Part shown: in pieces, positions 52,321 to 60,624 of the stretch
Layout of the letters: every line of letters begins with the position of its first letter
How positions within the stretch are numbered: the first letter of the stretch is position 1
From: Pseudomonas sp. P818
GTDB taxonomy: Bacteria > Pseudomonadota > Gammaproteobacteria > Pseudomonadales > Pseudomonadaceae
Assembly: GCF_000418555.1 (NCBI RefSeq)
Contig: NZ_ATKM01000003.1
Location: 91,384 to 155,383, forward strand
DNA: 64,000 nt
Direction: 5' to 3'
Notes under the pieces: generated by a model
Told to the model about the DNA's origin: nothing
Seen by the model: only the letters and a program-made list of their open reading frames with translations
Databases searched by the model: none
Program-made: the position numbers and the translations under genes

Positions 52321-53232
52321 ATGGACGTACGCAGTCCCCTGTTTCAGAACATCGCCCTGATTGTTGCCGGCGTGCTGTTTCTCAACCCCATCGTCGCCAC
52401 TGCGGCGCAACTGGCGGTTGACCAGGCCGCTGGCGGCAACACCGCCGTGACCCAGGCGCAGAACGGCGTGCCGATGGTCAACATCGCCACGCCCAATGGC
52501 AGCGGCCTGTCGCACAACAAGTTCACCGACTACAACGTCGGCCAGCAGGGGCTGATCCTCAACAACAGTGCGCAGAACGTGGTGCAGACCCAACTGGGCG
52601 GCTACGTGGTCGGCAACCCCAACCTGAAGAACGGCGCTGCCGGGCTGATCCTCAACGAAGTCACCGGCGGCAACGCCAGCCAGCTCAAGGGCTACACGGA
52701 AGTGGCCGGGCGCTCGGCGGCGGTCATCGTTGCCAACCCGCACGGCATCACCTGCGATGGCTGCGGCTTCATCAATACCCCGCGCGTCACCCTCAGCACT
52801 GGTACGCCAGTGATCGAGAATGGCCGCCTGCAGCGCTTTGACGTCAATGGCGGGCAGATCAGCATCGAAGGCCAAGGCCTCAATGCCGGCAACGTCGACC
52901 AGTTCGACCTGATCACCCGCAGCGCGCAGATCAACGCCGAGCTGCACGCGAAGAAACTCAACATCATCACCGGCCGCAACGAAGTGGACGCCACCCGGCA
53001 GGTCGGCACCGAGCAGGGCGTGGGCGTGAAACTGGCCGATCGATGCCAATGGCAAGCTGAGCCTGAACCGTGTGGACCATCGACCTCAACGCTGACACTT
53101 ACGCAGGCCGTGCGGGAAAGCCTGGCCGCCAGCCAGCGCCTGACCGTTCGAGGGCCATCGACAGCTCGGCACTGGGCGGCATGTACGCCGGCGCCATTCG
53201 CCTGGTCGGCACCGAGCAGGGCGTGGGCGTGA
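52321..53232 (+). CDS. CdiA/FhaB-family exoprotein, N-terminal part (frame broken by insertion)
   Basis: As assembled, 303 codons. The first 30 residues are a signal peptide (NIALIVAGVLFLNPIVATAAQ). The TPS secretion domain follows with NPNL (99-102) and NPHGI (139-143) and the cysteine pair TCDGCGF (145/148). Similarity ends at Gln227 (base 53001); the remaining codons read through a 152-bp insertion and out of frame to a stop. If the insertion is removed, the frame continues to 59036. As written, only a secreted TPS-domain fragment would be made. 33 bases after tpsB, same operon. Confidence 0.85.
   Translation: MDVRSPLFQNIALIVAGVLFLNPIVATAAQLAVDQAAGGNTAVTQAQNGVPMVNIATPNGSGLSHNKFTDYNVGQQGLILNNSAQNVVQTQLGGYVVGNPNLKNGAAGLILNEVTGGNASQLKGYTEVAGRSAAVIVANPHGITCDGCGFINTPRVTLSTGTPVIENGRLQRFDVNGGQISIEGQGLNAGNVDQFDLITRSAQINAELHAKKLNIITGRNEVDATRQVGTEQGVGVKLADRCQWQAEPEPCGPSTSTLTLTQAVRESLAASQRLTVRGPSTARHWAACTPAPFAWSAPSRAWA
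53002..53153 (+). repeat. 152-bp patchwork insertion in the exoprotein gene
   Basis: The segment is made of five blocks copied in order from downstream: 53002-53037 equals 53205-53240, 53038-53075 equals 53273-53310, 53076-53109 equals 53343-53376, 53110-53147 equals 53409-53446 and 53148-53153 equals 53479-53484. Each of the four sequences skipped between blocks is exactly 32 nt. Without the insertion the reading joins ...ATRQ to AIDSSALGG in frame. It looks like a rearrangement or an assembly fault. Confidence 0.9.
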
Positions 53233-56200
53233 AACTGGCCGGCGACATGGCCGCCAGTGCCGGGGATATCCAGATCGATGCCAATGGCAAGCTGAGCCTG
53301 AACCGTGTGGCCGCCAGTGGTGATGTTGCGCTCAAGGCCAGCACCATCGACCTCAACGCTGACACTTACGCAGGCCGCAACGCCACGCTCGAAGCGCAGC
53401 AGGTCGAAGTGCGGGAAAGCCTGGCCGCCAGCCAGCGCCTGACCGTGCAGGCTGAGCAACTGAACAACGCCGGCATCATCGAGGCAGGTGTGCGCGCTAA
53501 TGGCAGTGTCAGCAGCGCAGGCCATCTGCAGCTCGATGGCGGCAAGGTGCGTAATGCCGGAGAGATGACCAGCCATGGCAGCATGGCGACTGACCTGCAA
53601 ACGCTGGACAACGCGGGCGGCAAGATCGCCACTGCCGGCAGCGCCACGCTCAAGGCTGATCAGCTCGACAACCGCGAAGGCGAGATCCTCGCTCAGGGTA
53701 ATCTGACCCTCGACGCTGCAAGGCTGGACAACCGCGCCGGTAGCGCGCTGGCTGGCCAGGCCTTGGCCATCGAGGCCGAGGCAGTGGATAACCGCGCCGG
53801 TACCCTGGCAGCCGGTGGCGCAATCGAGGCGCGTGTCACCAACGCCCTGAACAACGACGGCGGGCTGGTGGAAGCTGGCGGCCGTCTCGATGTCGAAGCC
53901 GATAGCCTGAGCAATACCGATGGTCGCCTGCGTGCTCTGGGCAGTGGCGGTGAAAGTCGCTTCGTCATCGGTTCGCGCCTGAACAACGACGAGGGCGTCC
54001 TCGAAGTAGCCAGCGCGGTGCTGTCCTTCGACACCGAGTCGCTCAGCAACCAGGGCGGTGTCGTGCGTCACCTCGGCAGCGGCGGGCTGGGCCTCGACAT
54101 GCAACTGCTCGGCCAGGCCGGCGGCGAATTCATCACCAACAGCGCGGTGAGCCTGAGTGCCGAGGAATGGGTCAACCGCAGCCTGTTGCAGGCCGCGTCC
54201 ATCGAACTCGATGTACAGCGTCTCACCCAGACCGCGACCGGTGGCCTGCTCTCCGTGGCTGGCCTCGCGCTCCAGGCAGATAGCTGGACCAACGATGGCC
54301 GGATCGAGACCGATGGTGACCTGAGCCTGATCCTCAGCGGCAATTACCGTGGCAACGGTACGCTGATCAGCAAAGGGCATCTCGAGCTGGAGGCGGACAA
54401 CATCCAGCTGGGCAGCGATGCCCGGCTTCGCAGCGCAGGTCATGGCCGCCTGGTCGCGCTGGGCGAGCTGGTCAATAACGGACAGCTGACTGCTGGCACC
54501 TGGCTAAACCTGGCGGCCAGCGCGCTGAAGAACAAGGGCACTGTGGGTGCTGGCGGTGAGTTGCTGCTGGTAGCGCAGGACATTGGCAACGAAGACGGGC
54601 TGATCTTCAGCGGCGAAGACATGCGCCTGTTCGGGCAGCGTATCGAGAACCGTCGGGGTGACCTCTACAGCCTTGGCAACCTGTTGATCGCCGCCGACGC
54701 ACAAGGCGGCATGGCCGAGCGCTTGAGCAACCTGTCCGGCACCGTCGAGTCGGCCGGTACCCTGGCCGTTGCCGCTCGGCAGATCGAAAATGCCCGGGAA
54801 AGCTTCGAGATCGCCTCGCGCAAGTACTCGGCACGTCTGGTACATGTGGGCTGCATCGACTGCAGTGGCACCAATGAAGACGCGCTGTTTCGTCTCGATG
54901 AATATGATCGTACGGAGGTCGTGAGCGGCAGCACCTCGGCCAACATGCTGGCTGCCGGTGATATGCACCTGTCCAGCGAGACGCTGGACAATCTCTATAG
55001 CCAGATCGCCGCCGGCGGTGACCTGCACATCGACACCGGGCGACTGACCAACCAGGGCGCGCAGACCGGTGAAGTGTTCCAGTCGCGGGTCTTGCAGTCG
55101 CACCGGATACGCGCCAACCGCGTGCCGCTCCAGATCGCCGACGCCAACAGATTCAGCGCGCGCAACTGGCACGGCAGCTCAAGTTACAACCCAACCAACC
55201 TCCAGGGCGAGCTCAACAATTTCTTCGATTGGCACGTTTCTCGGGTGCTCAGCACCAGCGAGCCGGTGCTGAGCAACATCGAGTATCACCACGCAACCAT
55301 TCAGGCAGCGGGTGACCTGCGTATCGAGGCCGATGAGCAGATCAACAACAGCCTTATCCGCCCGTCATTCAGCTACGTAGCCGGCGGCAGCCGTGACGTT
55401 GATACCAGCGTACCGGGTGATGGTATTTCCACGACCATCACCCTCAATCCGCAGCTGCCGCCCGACCTGCAGCAGAAGGCCGTCGACCCGCTGTCGCTGC
55501 CCGGCTTCTCCCTGCCTAGCGGGCAGAACGGCCTGTTCAGCCTGAACACCAACCCGGGCCATCGCTACCTGATCGAAACCAACCCGGCCTTCGCCAACCT
55601 GGGCAACTTCCTCAACTCCGACTACATGCTCGGCCTGCTGGGCTTCGACCCGGACGAGATGCAGCGCCGCCTGGGGGACGGCCTCTACGAGCAGCACCTG
55701 GTGCGTGAAGCGGTGCGTGCGCGTACCGGCCAGCGCTACCTGGCAGGGCTGGACAGCGACGAGGCGCAGTTCAGGTACTTGATGGACAACGCCATCGCCA
55801 GCAAGGAGGCATTGAACCTCAGCCTGGGTATTAGCTTGAGCGCCGAACAGATTGCGGCCCTGACCCACGACATCGTGTGGATGGAAGAGCGAGAGGTGCA
55901 GGGGCATAAGGTGCTGGTACCGGTGCTCTACCTGGCGCAGGCCGAAGGTCGTCTGGCACCAAGCGGCGCGCTGATCCAGGGGCGTGACGTGGCGCTGATC
56001 TCCGGCGGCGACCTGAGCAACCAGGGCACCCTGCGTGCCAGCGACAACCTCAGTGTCACCGCTGCCAACATTGGCAACAGCGGCCTGATGCAGGCCAACC
56101 AGCGCCTGCAGCTGCTGGCCACCGACAGCATTCGTAATGCTCAGGGCGGGATCATCGCGGGCAATGACGTCAGCCTGTTTGCGGTCAATGACATCAGCAA

Positions 56201-59036
56201 CGAGCGCAGCGTCACCACGCACGAATCCTCCAGTGGCGATCGTTATCAGCACCGCCGCGACTTCATCGACAGCGCGGCGCGCATCGAAGCGGGCAACGAC
56301 CTGCAGGTCAGTGCCGGCAACGACATCCGCAACATCGGTGGCGCCATCAGCGCGGGCGGTGATGCCAGCCTGCAGGCGGGCAATGACCTGATCCTCGCCT
56401 CGGCCGAGACGGTCGACGAGCAAAAACGCCGTGACCGCAAGGGCCATACCTATCGAACCGACATCACCCAGTACGGCAGCGACGTGCAGGTGGGCGGTGA
56501 CCTGACGGCTGTTGCTGGTCGCGACCTGCTGGTGGTCGGCAGCACCGTCAAGGCCGGTGGCGATATCGGCCTGGGCGCAGGCGGCGACATGACCATCGCC
56601 TCGGCAGCGAACGAGAGCAGCTTCGACCACTACCGCAAGAGCGGTGGTAAGAAGGTCGTCGCCCAGGAGCAGCACGTCAGGCAGGTTGCGTCGGTCATCG
56701 AGGCCGGTGGCAATCTCGACATGCGCACCGATGGCAATCTGCTGCTTGTCGCCAGCCAGCTCAAGGCCGGTAACGAAGCCTATCTGTACGCCGGCGAACA
56801 GCTTGCCCTGCTGGCGGCGCAGAACAGCGACTACTCGCTGTACGACAAGAAGAAAAAAGGCGGCTGGGGCAGCAAGGAAACCCAGCGCGACGAAGTCACC
56901 ACCGTGCGCAACGTCGGCAGCTCCATCACCACCGGCGGCGATCTGATCCTGGTCAGCGAAGGCGACCAGCTCTACCAGAAAGCGCGCCTGGAAAGCGGCA
57001 ACGACCTGATCCTCGACAGCGGCGGCAGCATCACCTTCGAAGCGGTCAAGGATCTGGATCAGGAGAGCCACGAGAAGAGCAGCAACAGCCTGGCCTGGAC
57101 TTCAGCCAAGGGCAAGGGCAGCACGGATGAAACCCTCTACCAGAGCCAGTTGATCGCCAAGGGCGACCTGGTGATACAGGCCGTGGACGGTCTGAAGATC
57201 GACGTCAAGGAGGTCAACCAGCAGAGCGTCAGCCAGACCATCGATGCCATGGTCAAGGCCGATCCCGAGCTGGCCTGGCTCAAGGAGATGGAGCAGCGCG
57301 GCGATGTCGATTGGCGGCAGGTGAAGGAGATCCATGACTCCTTCAAGTACAGCCATTCGGGGTTGGGCGGGGCTGCGGCGATGGTGATTGCTATCGTGGT
57401 GGCGTACTTCACGGCGGGGGCAGCCAGTGGGCTGGTAGCTGGAGCAGCAGGGGCCGGAGGGGCGTCCACTGCAGCAGGCGCAGCATGGGCGACAACCGTA
57501 ACAACGGCTGCCGGTACGACCGCGGCAGGTTGGGCTAACGTGGCTGCTACTGCAGTTTTGACCTCGGCAGCTAGCGGGGCTGCCGTTAGTACCATCAACA
57601 ACCGCGGCAATCTTAGTGCAGTGCTCAAAGACGTTACGTCGGAGCAGGCATTGAAGGGGTACGCCGTGGGTGCGGTAACGGCTGGGCTCACTGCTGGCGT
57701 TTACGACAAGTGGACCGGCACAGAAACGGCCACCAACACTGCTGGCGCCGCTACCGGGAACAGTGGTGCGTTGGCCAATAGTGGTGCCGTAGCAACCGGC
57801 GGTGGCCTTTCCTCGTGGTCGGGTATCGGGCAGTTCGCAGCGAACCAGGCGCTTCAAAACAGTACATCCGCAGTGTTGAACAAAGCGTTGGGGCAGGAAG
57901 GCAGCCTAGGCGATGCGTTGCAGATGACACTAGCCAACACCTTCATGGCTGCGGGCTTCAACTGGGTTGGTGATATTACTCAGCCAGGCGCCAAGCTGGA
58001 GCTGAAAGATGGCAGCCTCGTCAAAGCAGGCCTTCATGCTGTGATGGGCGGTCTCGCCGCTGAGGCCATGGGCGGTGACTTCAAGACAGGAGCCTTGGCA
58101 GCCGGTGTGAACGAGCTGCTGGTTTCTGAGTTGGATGCCCAGTACAAGAAAATGGGCATTGAGGACAGAAGCGCGCTGCTGGTGATGAACTCGCAGGTGA
58201 TTGGAGTGCTGGCTGCTGCTGCACAGGGAGGGGAGGAGAAGGCGCTGCAGGTTGGGGCGCAGGTGGCGGGGAATGCTACGCAGTACAACTTCATGGGTCA
58301 TCAGGAACTGGATGAGTTTGTTGCAGACGCTCAAGTGTGTGAAGCAAGAGGAAACTGTGACGAGGTAAGGCAAAAATTCAGGGACATTTCTCTCGGTGGC
58401 GATGATGCGTTAGGTGCCCTCTGTGCTACTGATCCGGCTAGTTGTATTGAGTTGTATGGTGATCTGGCTCATGATCGCCTAAGTTTGCAGGAGAGAATCA
58501 GCAAACTCTATTTCGACGACAGTATTCCCTCGGTACTCAAACGTGATCTGCATGTTTATCAAATGCAGAATATGAGTGCGGTTGGTACACTGACGAAGGC
58601 ACAGGTGCAGATCGGTCTTGAGAACCAAGGTCTCTCTAGTGATAGCGCTCAGCTAGGCGCTATGGTGGCTGCGGCAGCAGCGTCTGGCGGCCTAGTAGGT
58701 CGAACTGGTGGGGCAAACGGTGCATCCAGTGCGGCTACACCGAATGGGGCGATTTGGTCGTCGACTAAAAGCAAGTCAGCAGTTGAAAATGCCTTGGGAC
58801 ATTGGAATAAACACAAGAGTGAGTTTCCAGAACTTCAGAATGCAAAGCAATATGCGGAGCAGTCCAAACGGTTCTTAACTAATCCACCGCAGGGGACTCT
58901 GACAAAGACCAATGCTCGAGGTGATACTCTTAGATATGATCCTAATACAAATACGTTTGGCGTATTAGGGCAAGATGGTGCGCCGAGAACAATGTTTCGT
59001 CCTGCAGATGGAATTAATTACTGGAATCGGCAGTAG
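53070..59036 (+). CDS. CdiA/FhaB-family exoprotein, main part with C-terminal toxin
   Basis: The frame is open for 1,988 codons; the GTG at 53070 is only where the frame opens and real similarity starts at 53154 (AIDSSALGGMYAGAIRLVGTEQG). Haemagglutinin-type repeats (for example LDNRAGSALAGQ, LSNQGTLRASDNL) fill most of it. A DUF637 region (DPELAWLKEMEQRGDVDWRQVKEIHDSFKYSHSGLGG, then Ala/Gly-rich helices) lies at about 57260-57900. A pre-toxin region ends NATQYNF near 58292, then a low-GC toxin of about 248 residues. If joined to the N-terminal part without the insertion, the whole protein is 2,187 residues. Likely job: contact-dependent inhibition or adhesion. Confidence 0.88.
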   Translation: MWTIDLNADTYAGRAGKPGRQPAPDRSRAIDSSALGGMYAGAIRLVGTEQGVGVKLAGDMAASAGDIQIDANGKLSLNRVAASGDVALKASTIDLNADTYAGRNATLEAQQVEVRESLAASQRLTVQAEQLNNAGIIEAGVRANGSVSSAGHLQLDGGKVRNAGEMTSHGSMATDLQTLDNAGGKIATAGSATLKADQLDNREGEILAQGNLTLDAARLDNRAGSALAGQALAIEAEAVDNRAGTLAAGGAIEARVTNALNNDGGLVEAGGRLDVEADSLSNTDGRLRALGSGGESRFVIGSRLNNDEGVLEVASAVLSFDTESLSNQGGVVRHLGSGGLGLDMQLLGQAGGEFITNSAVSLSAEEWVNRSLLQAASIELDVQRLTQTATGGLLSVAGLALQADSWTNDGRIETDGDLSLILSGNYRGNGTLISKGHLELEADNIQLGSDARLRSAGHGRLVALGELVNNGQLTAGTWLNLAASALKNKGTVGAGGELLLVAQDIGNEDGLIFSGEDMRLFGQRIENRRGDLYSLGNLLIAADAQGGMAERLSNLSGTVESAGTLAVAARQIENARESFEIASRKYSARLVHVGCIDCSGTNEDALFRLDEYDRTEVVSGSTSANMLAAGDMHLSSETLDNLYSQIAAGGDLHIDTGRLTNQGAQTGEVFQSRVLQSHRIRANRVPLQIADANRFSARNWHGSSSYNPTNLQGELNNFFDWHVSRVLSTSEPVLSNIEYHHATIQAAGDLRIEADEQINNSLIRPSFSYVAGGSRDVDTSVPGDGISTTITLNPQLPPDLQQKAVDPLSLPGFSLPSGQNGLFSLNTNPGHRYLIETNPAFANLGNFLNSDYMLGLLGFDPDEMQRRLGDGLYEQHLVREAVRARTGQRYLAGLDSDEAQFRYLMDNAIASKEALNLSLGISLSAEQIAALTHDIVWMEEREVQGHKVLVPVLYLAQAEGRLAPSGALIQGRDVALISGGDLSNQGTLRASDNLSVTAANIGNSGLMQANQRLQLLATDSIRNAQGGIIAGNDVSLFAVNDISNERSVTTHESSSGDRYQHRRDFIDSAARIEAGNDLQVSAGNDIRNIGGAISAGGDASLQAGNDLILASAETVDEQKRRDRKGHTYRTDITQYGSDVQVGGDLTAVAGRDLLVVGSTVKAGGDIGLGAGGDMTIASAANESSFDHYRKSGGKKVVAQEQHVRQVASVIEAGGNLDMRTDGNLLLVASQLKAGNEAYLYAGEQLALLAAQNSDYSLYDKKKKGGWGSKETQRDEVTTVRNVGSSITTGGDLILVSEGDQLYQKARLESGNDLILDSGGSITFEAVKDLDQESHEKSSNSLAWTSAKGKGSTDETLYQSQLIAKGDLVIQAVDGLKIDVKEVNQQSVSQTIDAMVKADPELAWLKEMEQRGDVDWRQVKEIHDSFKYSHSGLGGAAAMVIAIVVAYFTAGAASGLVAGAAGAGGASTAAGAAWATTVTTAAGTTAAGWANVAATAVLTSAASGAAVSTINNRGNLSAVLKDVTSEQALKGYAVGAVTAGLTAGVYDKWTGTETATNTAGAATGNSGALANSGAVATGGGLSSWSGIGQFAANQALQNSTSAVLNKALGQEGSLGDALQMTLANTFMAAGFNWVGDITQPGAKLELKDGSLVKAGLHAVMGGLAAEAMGGDFKTGALAAGVNELLVSELDAQYKKMGIEDRSALLVMNSQVIGVLAAAAQGGEEKALQVGAQVAGNATQYNFMGHQELDEFVADAQVCEARGNCDEVRQKFRDISLGGDDALGALCATDPASCIELYGDLAHDRLSLQERISKLYFDDSIPSVLKRDLHVYQMQNMSAVGTLTKAQVQIGLENQGLSSDSAQLGAMVAAAAASGGLVGRTGGANGASSAATPNGAIWSSTKSKSAVENALGHWNKHKSEFPELQNAKQYAEQSKRFLTNPPQGTLTKTNARGDTLRYDPNTNTFGVLGQDGAPRTMFRPADGINYWNRQ
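58293..59036 (+). other. C-terminal toxin module of the exoprotein
   Basis: After NATQYNF (in the place where other CdiA proteins carry VENN) base composition drops from GC-rich to clearly AT-richer. The last 90 residues (SAVENALGHWNKHKSEFP, then RGDTLRYDPNTNTFG and APRTMFRPADGINYW) look like a compact RNase-type polymorphic toxin with conserved His, Lys, Thr and Tyr. I cannot name the family with certainty. The next gene is the immunity candidate, 10 bases after the stop. Confidence 0.7.
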
Positions 59037-59046
59037 GAGTTAAAAG

Positions 59047-59292
59047 ATGAGTTACCCCTGTCCTTGTTGTGGGTATTTGACGTTCCATGAAGAGCTTCCT
59101 GGGACTTTTGAGATTTGCCCTGTTTGTGGGTGGGAAGATGACGAAACACAATTTCGTGATCCAACTTACACTGGTGGTGCGAATGCTGTAAGCCTTGAGC
59201 AGGCCAGGAAAAATTTCGGAGCTATCGGCGCTGTTGACAAAGAAAGCTTGGGTTCTGTTCGTGAGCCATTGCTAGAAGAGATTCCTAACTAA
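59047..59292 (+). CDS. CPCC-type cysteine-rich protein, putative CDI immunity
   Basis: An 81-residue protein. YPCPCCGYLTFHEELPG and EICPVCGWEDD carry five cysteines in the Cys_rich_CPCC pattern, followed by GGANAVSLEQARKNFGA. This zinc-ribbon-like family is frequent beside polymorphic toxins. Its place directly after the toxin end and its AT-richer DNA suggest it neutralises that toxin. GGAG lies upstream of the ATG. Confidence 0.8.
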   Translation: MSYPCPCCGYLTFHEELPGTFEICPVCGWEDDETQFRDPTYTGGANAVSLEQARKNFGAIGAVDKESLGSVREPLLEEIPN

Positions 59293-59295
59293 AAG

Positions 59296-59322
59296 GATAT
59301 TCGGGGACAGACCACGAATATC
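59296..59322. repeat. REP-type hairpin with GGGGACAGACCACG core
   Basis: GATATTCG and CGAATATC form an 8-bp stem around GGGACAGACCA. The core recurs at the ends of the transposase element (59549-59570 and, inverted, 60315-60336), so it is probably a substrate of that transposase. Confidence 0.75.
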
Positions 59323-59340
59323 TCCGCTCTTTAAAAACAT

Positions 59341-59513
59341 AAACCAACCCGGCCTTCGCCAATCTTGGCAACTTCCTCAACTCCGACTACATGCTCGGCC
59401 TGCTGGGCTTCGACCCGGACGAGATGCAGCGCCGTCTGGGCGATGGCTTCTACGAGCAGCGTCTGGTGCGTGAAGCGGTGCGTGCGCGTACCGGCCAGCG
59501 CTACCTGGCAGGG
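59341..59513 (+). pseudogene. Displaced 173-bp copy of the exoprotein gene
   Basis: Aligns end to end with 55576-55748 at about 95 percent identity (about 8 differences). It encodes NPAFANLGNFLNSDYMLGLLG through TGQRYLAG and then stops within tandem GAACAATAGGGAG units. It has no start and is a remnant of an orphan CdiA module or of another allele. Confidence 0.85.
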
Positions 59514-59548
59514 AACAATAGGGAGGAACAATAGGGAGGAACAATAGA

Positions 59549-60336
59549 GAACAATAGGGGACAGACCACGTTTATTGGTCTAGGGTTATGGAATTCCATG
59601 GAAGGAGGTCTGTATGCCACGTCGAGCACGCATATCATTGCCAGGCGTTTCAGTTCATCTGATTCAGAGAGGGAACAATCGCTCAGCCTGTTTTTACGCT
59701 GACGAGGACTATCTTTTTTATCTGGATGTGTTGATGGAGCAAGCAAAGAAGCATGGATGTGCGATCCATACTTGGTGTCTGATGACCAACCATGTTCATT
59801 TGTTGGTTACGCCCGAAAGCTCTGATAGTGCAGGGCTCATGATGAAGGGGCTAGGGCAGCGTTACGTGCAGTATGTTAATCGAACATACCGCCGTAGCGG
59901 GACGCTGTGGGAAGGTCGTTTCCGCTCGTGCCTCATGCAGGAAGAGGCATATGTGTTGGCTTGCTATCGATACATTGAGATGAATCCTATCCGCGCAGGC
60001 ATGGTTGAGCACCCGGCGGAATATCGCTGGTCGAGCTACCGGGCCAACGCGCAAGGTGAGTCCTCAGTGCTGCGCTGTCCACATCCTCTCTATCAGGCAC
60101 TGGGTCGAGATGAGGTGCTCAGGACTGAGGCTTACAGAGAATTGTTCCGCTATCAGCTAGACCCGGGGCTTGTTGATCAGATACGTGCCGCGACAAATGG
60201 AAACTACGCACTGGGAAGTCCGAAATTTTCTGCCGAAGTTGAGGCCGCGTTGGGGCGAAGAGTCACAAGAGGCCAGCCAGGGCGTCCCAAGAGCGCGCCA
60301 GATATTTAGAATATCGTGGTCTGTCCCCTATTGTTC
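59549..60336 (+). mobile_element. REP-associated transposase element with 22-bp perfect inverted ends
   Basis: Left end 59549-59570 and right end 60315-60336 are exact reverse complements, each holding the core GGGGACAGACCACG. Partial extra copies of GAACAATAGGG lie outside (59513-59548; 60337-60351). One gene, the tyrosine transposase, lies inside. It interrupts the orphan toxin module. Confidence 0.82.
59614..60309 (+). CDS. REP-associated tyrosine transposase (Y1_Tnp, IS200-like)
   Basis: A 231-residue transposase. MPRRARISLPGVSVHLIQRGNNRSACF is the RAYT N-terminus, the HUH metal site is NHVHLLV and the catalytic Tyr lies in LACYRYIEMNPIRAGMV. Such single-tyrosine enzymes handle REP hairpins. 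GGAAGGAGG precedes the ATG. The stop codon lies inside a small GATATT/AATATC hairpin at the right end. Confidence 0.9.
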   Translation: MPRRARISLPGVSVHLIQRGNNRSACFYADEDYLFYLDVLMEQAKKHGCAIHTWCLMTNHVHLLVTPESSDSAGLMMKGLGQRYVQYVNRTYRRSGTLWEGRFRSCLMQEEAYVLACYRYIEMNPIRAGMVEHPAEYRWSSYRANAQGESSVLRCPHPLYQALGRDEVLRTEAYRELFRYQLDPGLVDQIRAATNGNYALGSPKFSAEVEAALGRRVTRGQPGRPKSAPDI

Positions 60337-60354
60337 CTGCCCTATTGTTCCCCT

Positions 60355-60624
60355 TTTGGCAGCTCTTGCGGAGTTGGTCGCTGCAGGCCAGATATTGTGG
60401 CAAGAGCTCCAGATGGCAATATTCGAATTATTGAGGTTAAAACCGGAAGTGCCGATCTTAGTATTCGGCAGTCAAAAATATTCCCTCAAATTGAGAACGG
60501 AAGTTCAATTCCTCGAGGGAAGGTGGCTAGAGATTTCGGGCTAATCCCTGGCAAGCCTCTTAAAGACCAGGGCTACCCTAATGGCATCCCGATTGAGACT
60601 AAATATTTTCCAGGTGCTAAATAG
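60355..60624 (+). pseudogene. Orphan CdiA-type nuclease toxin tail (5' truncated)
   Basis: At least 89 codons open in frame to the stop at 60622-60624. RPDIVARAPDGNIRIIEVKTG shows an Asp and an E-x-K, spaced as in PD-(D/E)XK nucleases, followed by SIRQSKIFPQI. The upstream part is lost where the right end of the transposase element begins. AT-rich like the other toxin end. A DNase-type toxin is likely, by inference. Confidence 0.7.

Noticed and set aside
51013..53055. Open frame of about 680 codons on the minus strand opposite tpsB and the exoprotein start
   Set aside because: It follows the codon pattern of the plus-strand genes, lacks known motifs and is a typical GC-rich shadow.
53070..53153. 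GTG at 53070 as real start of a separate large protein
   Set aside because: The codons up to 53153 lie in the copied blocks and lack similarity in this frame; there is no signal peptide.
53002..53484. 32-nt skips as sign of CRISPR spacers
   Set aside because: No direct repeats, leader or cas genes are present; the 32-nt length alone is a coincidence with spacer size.
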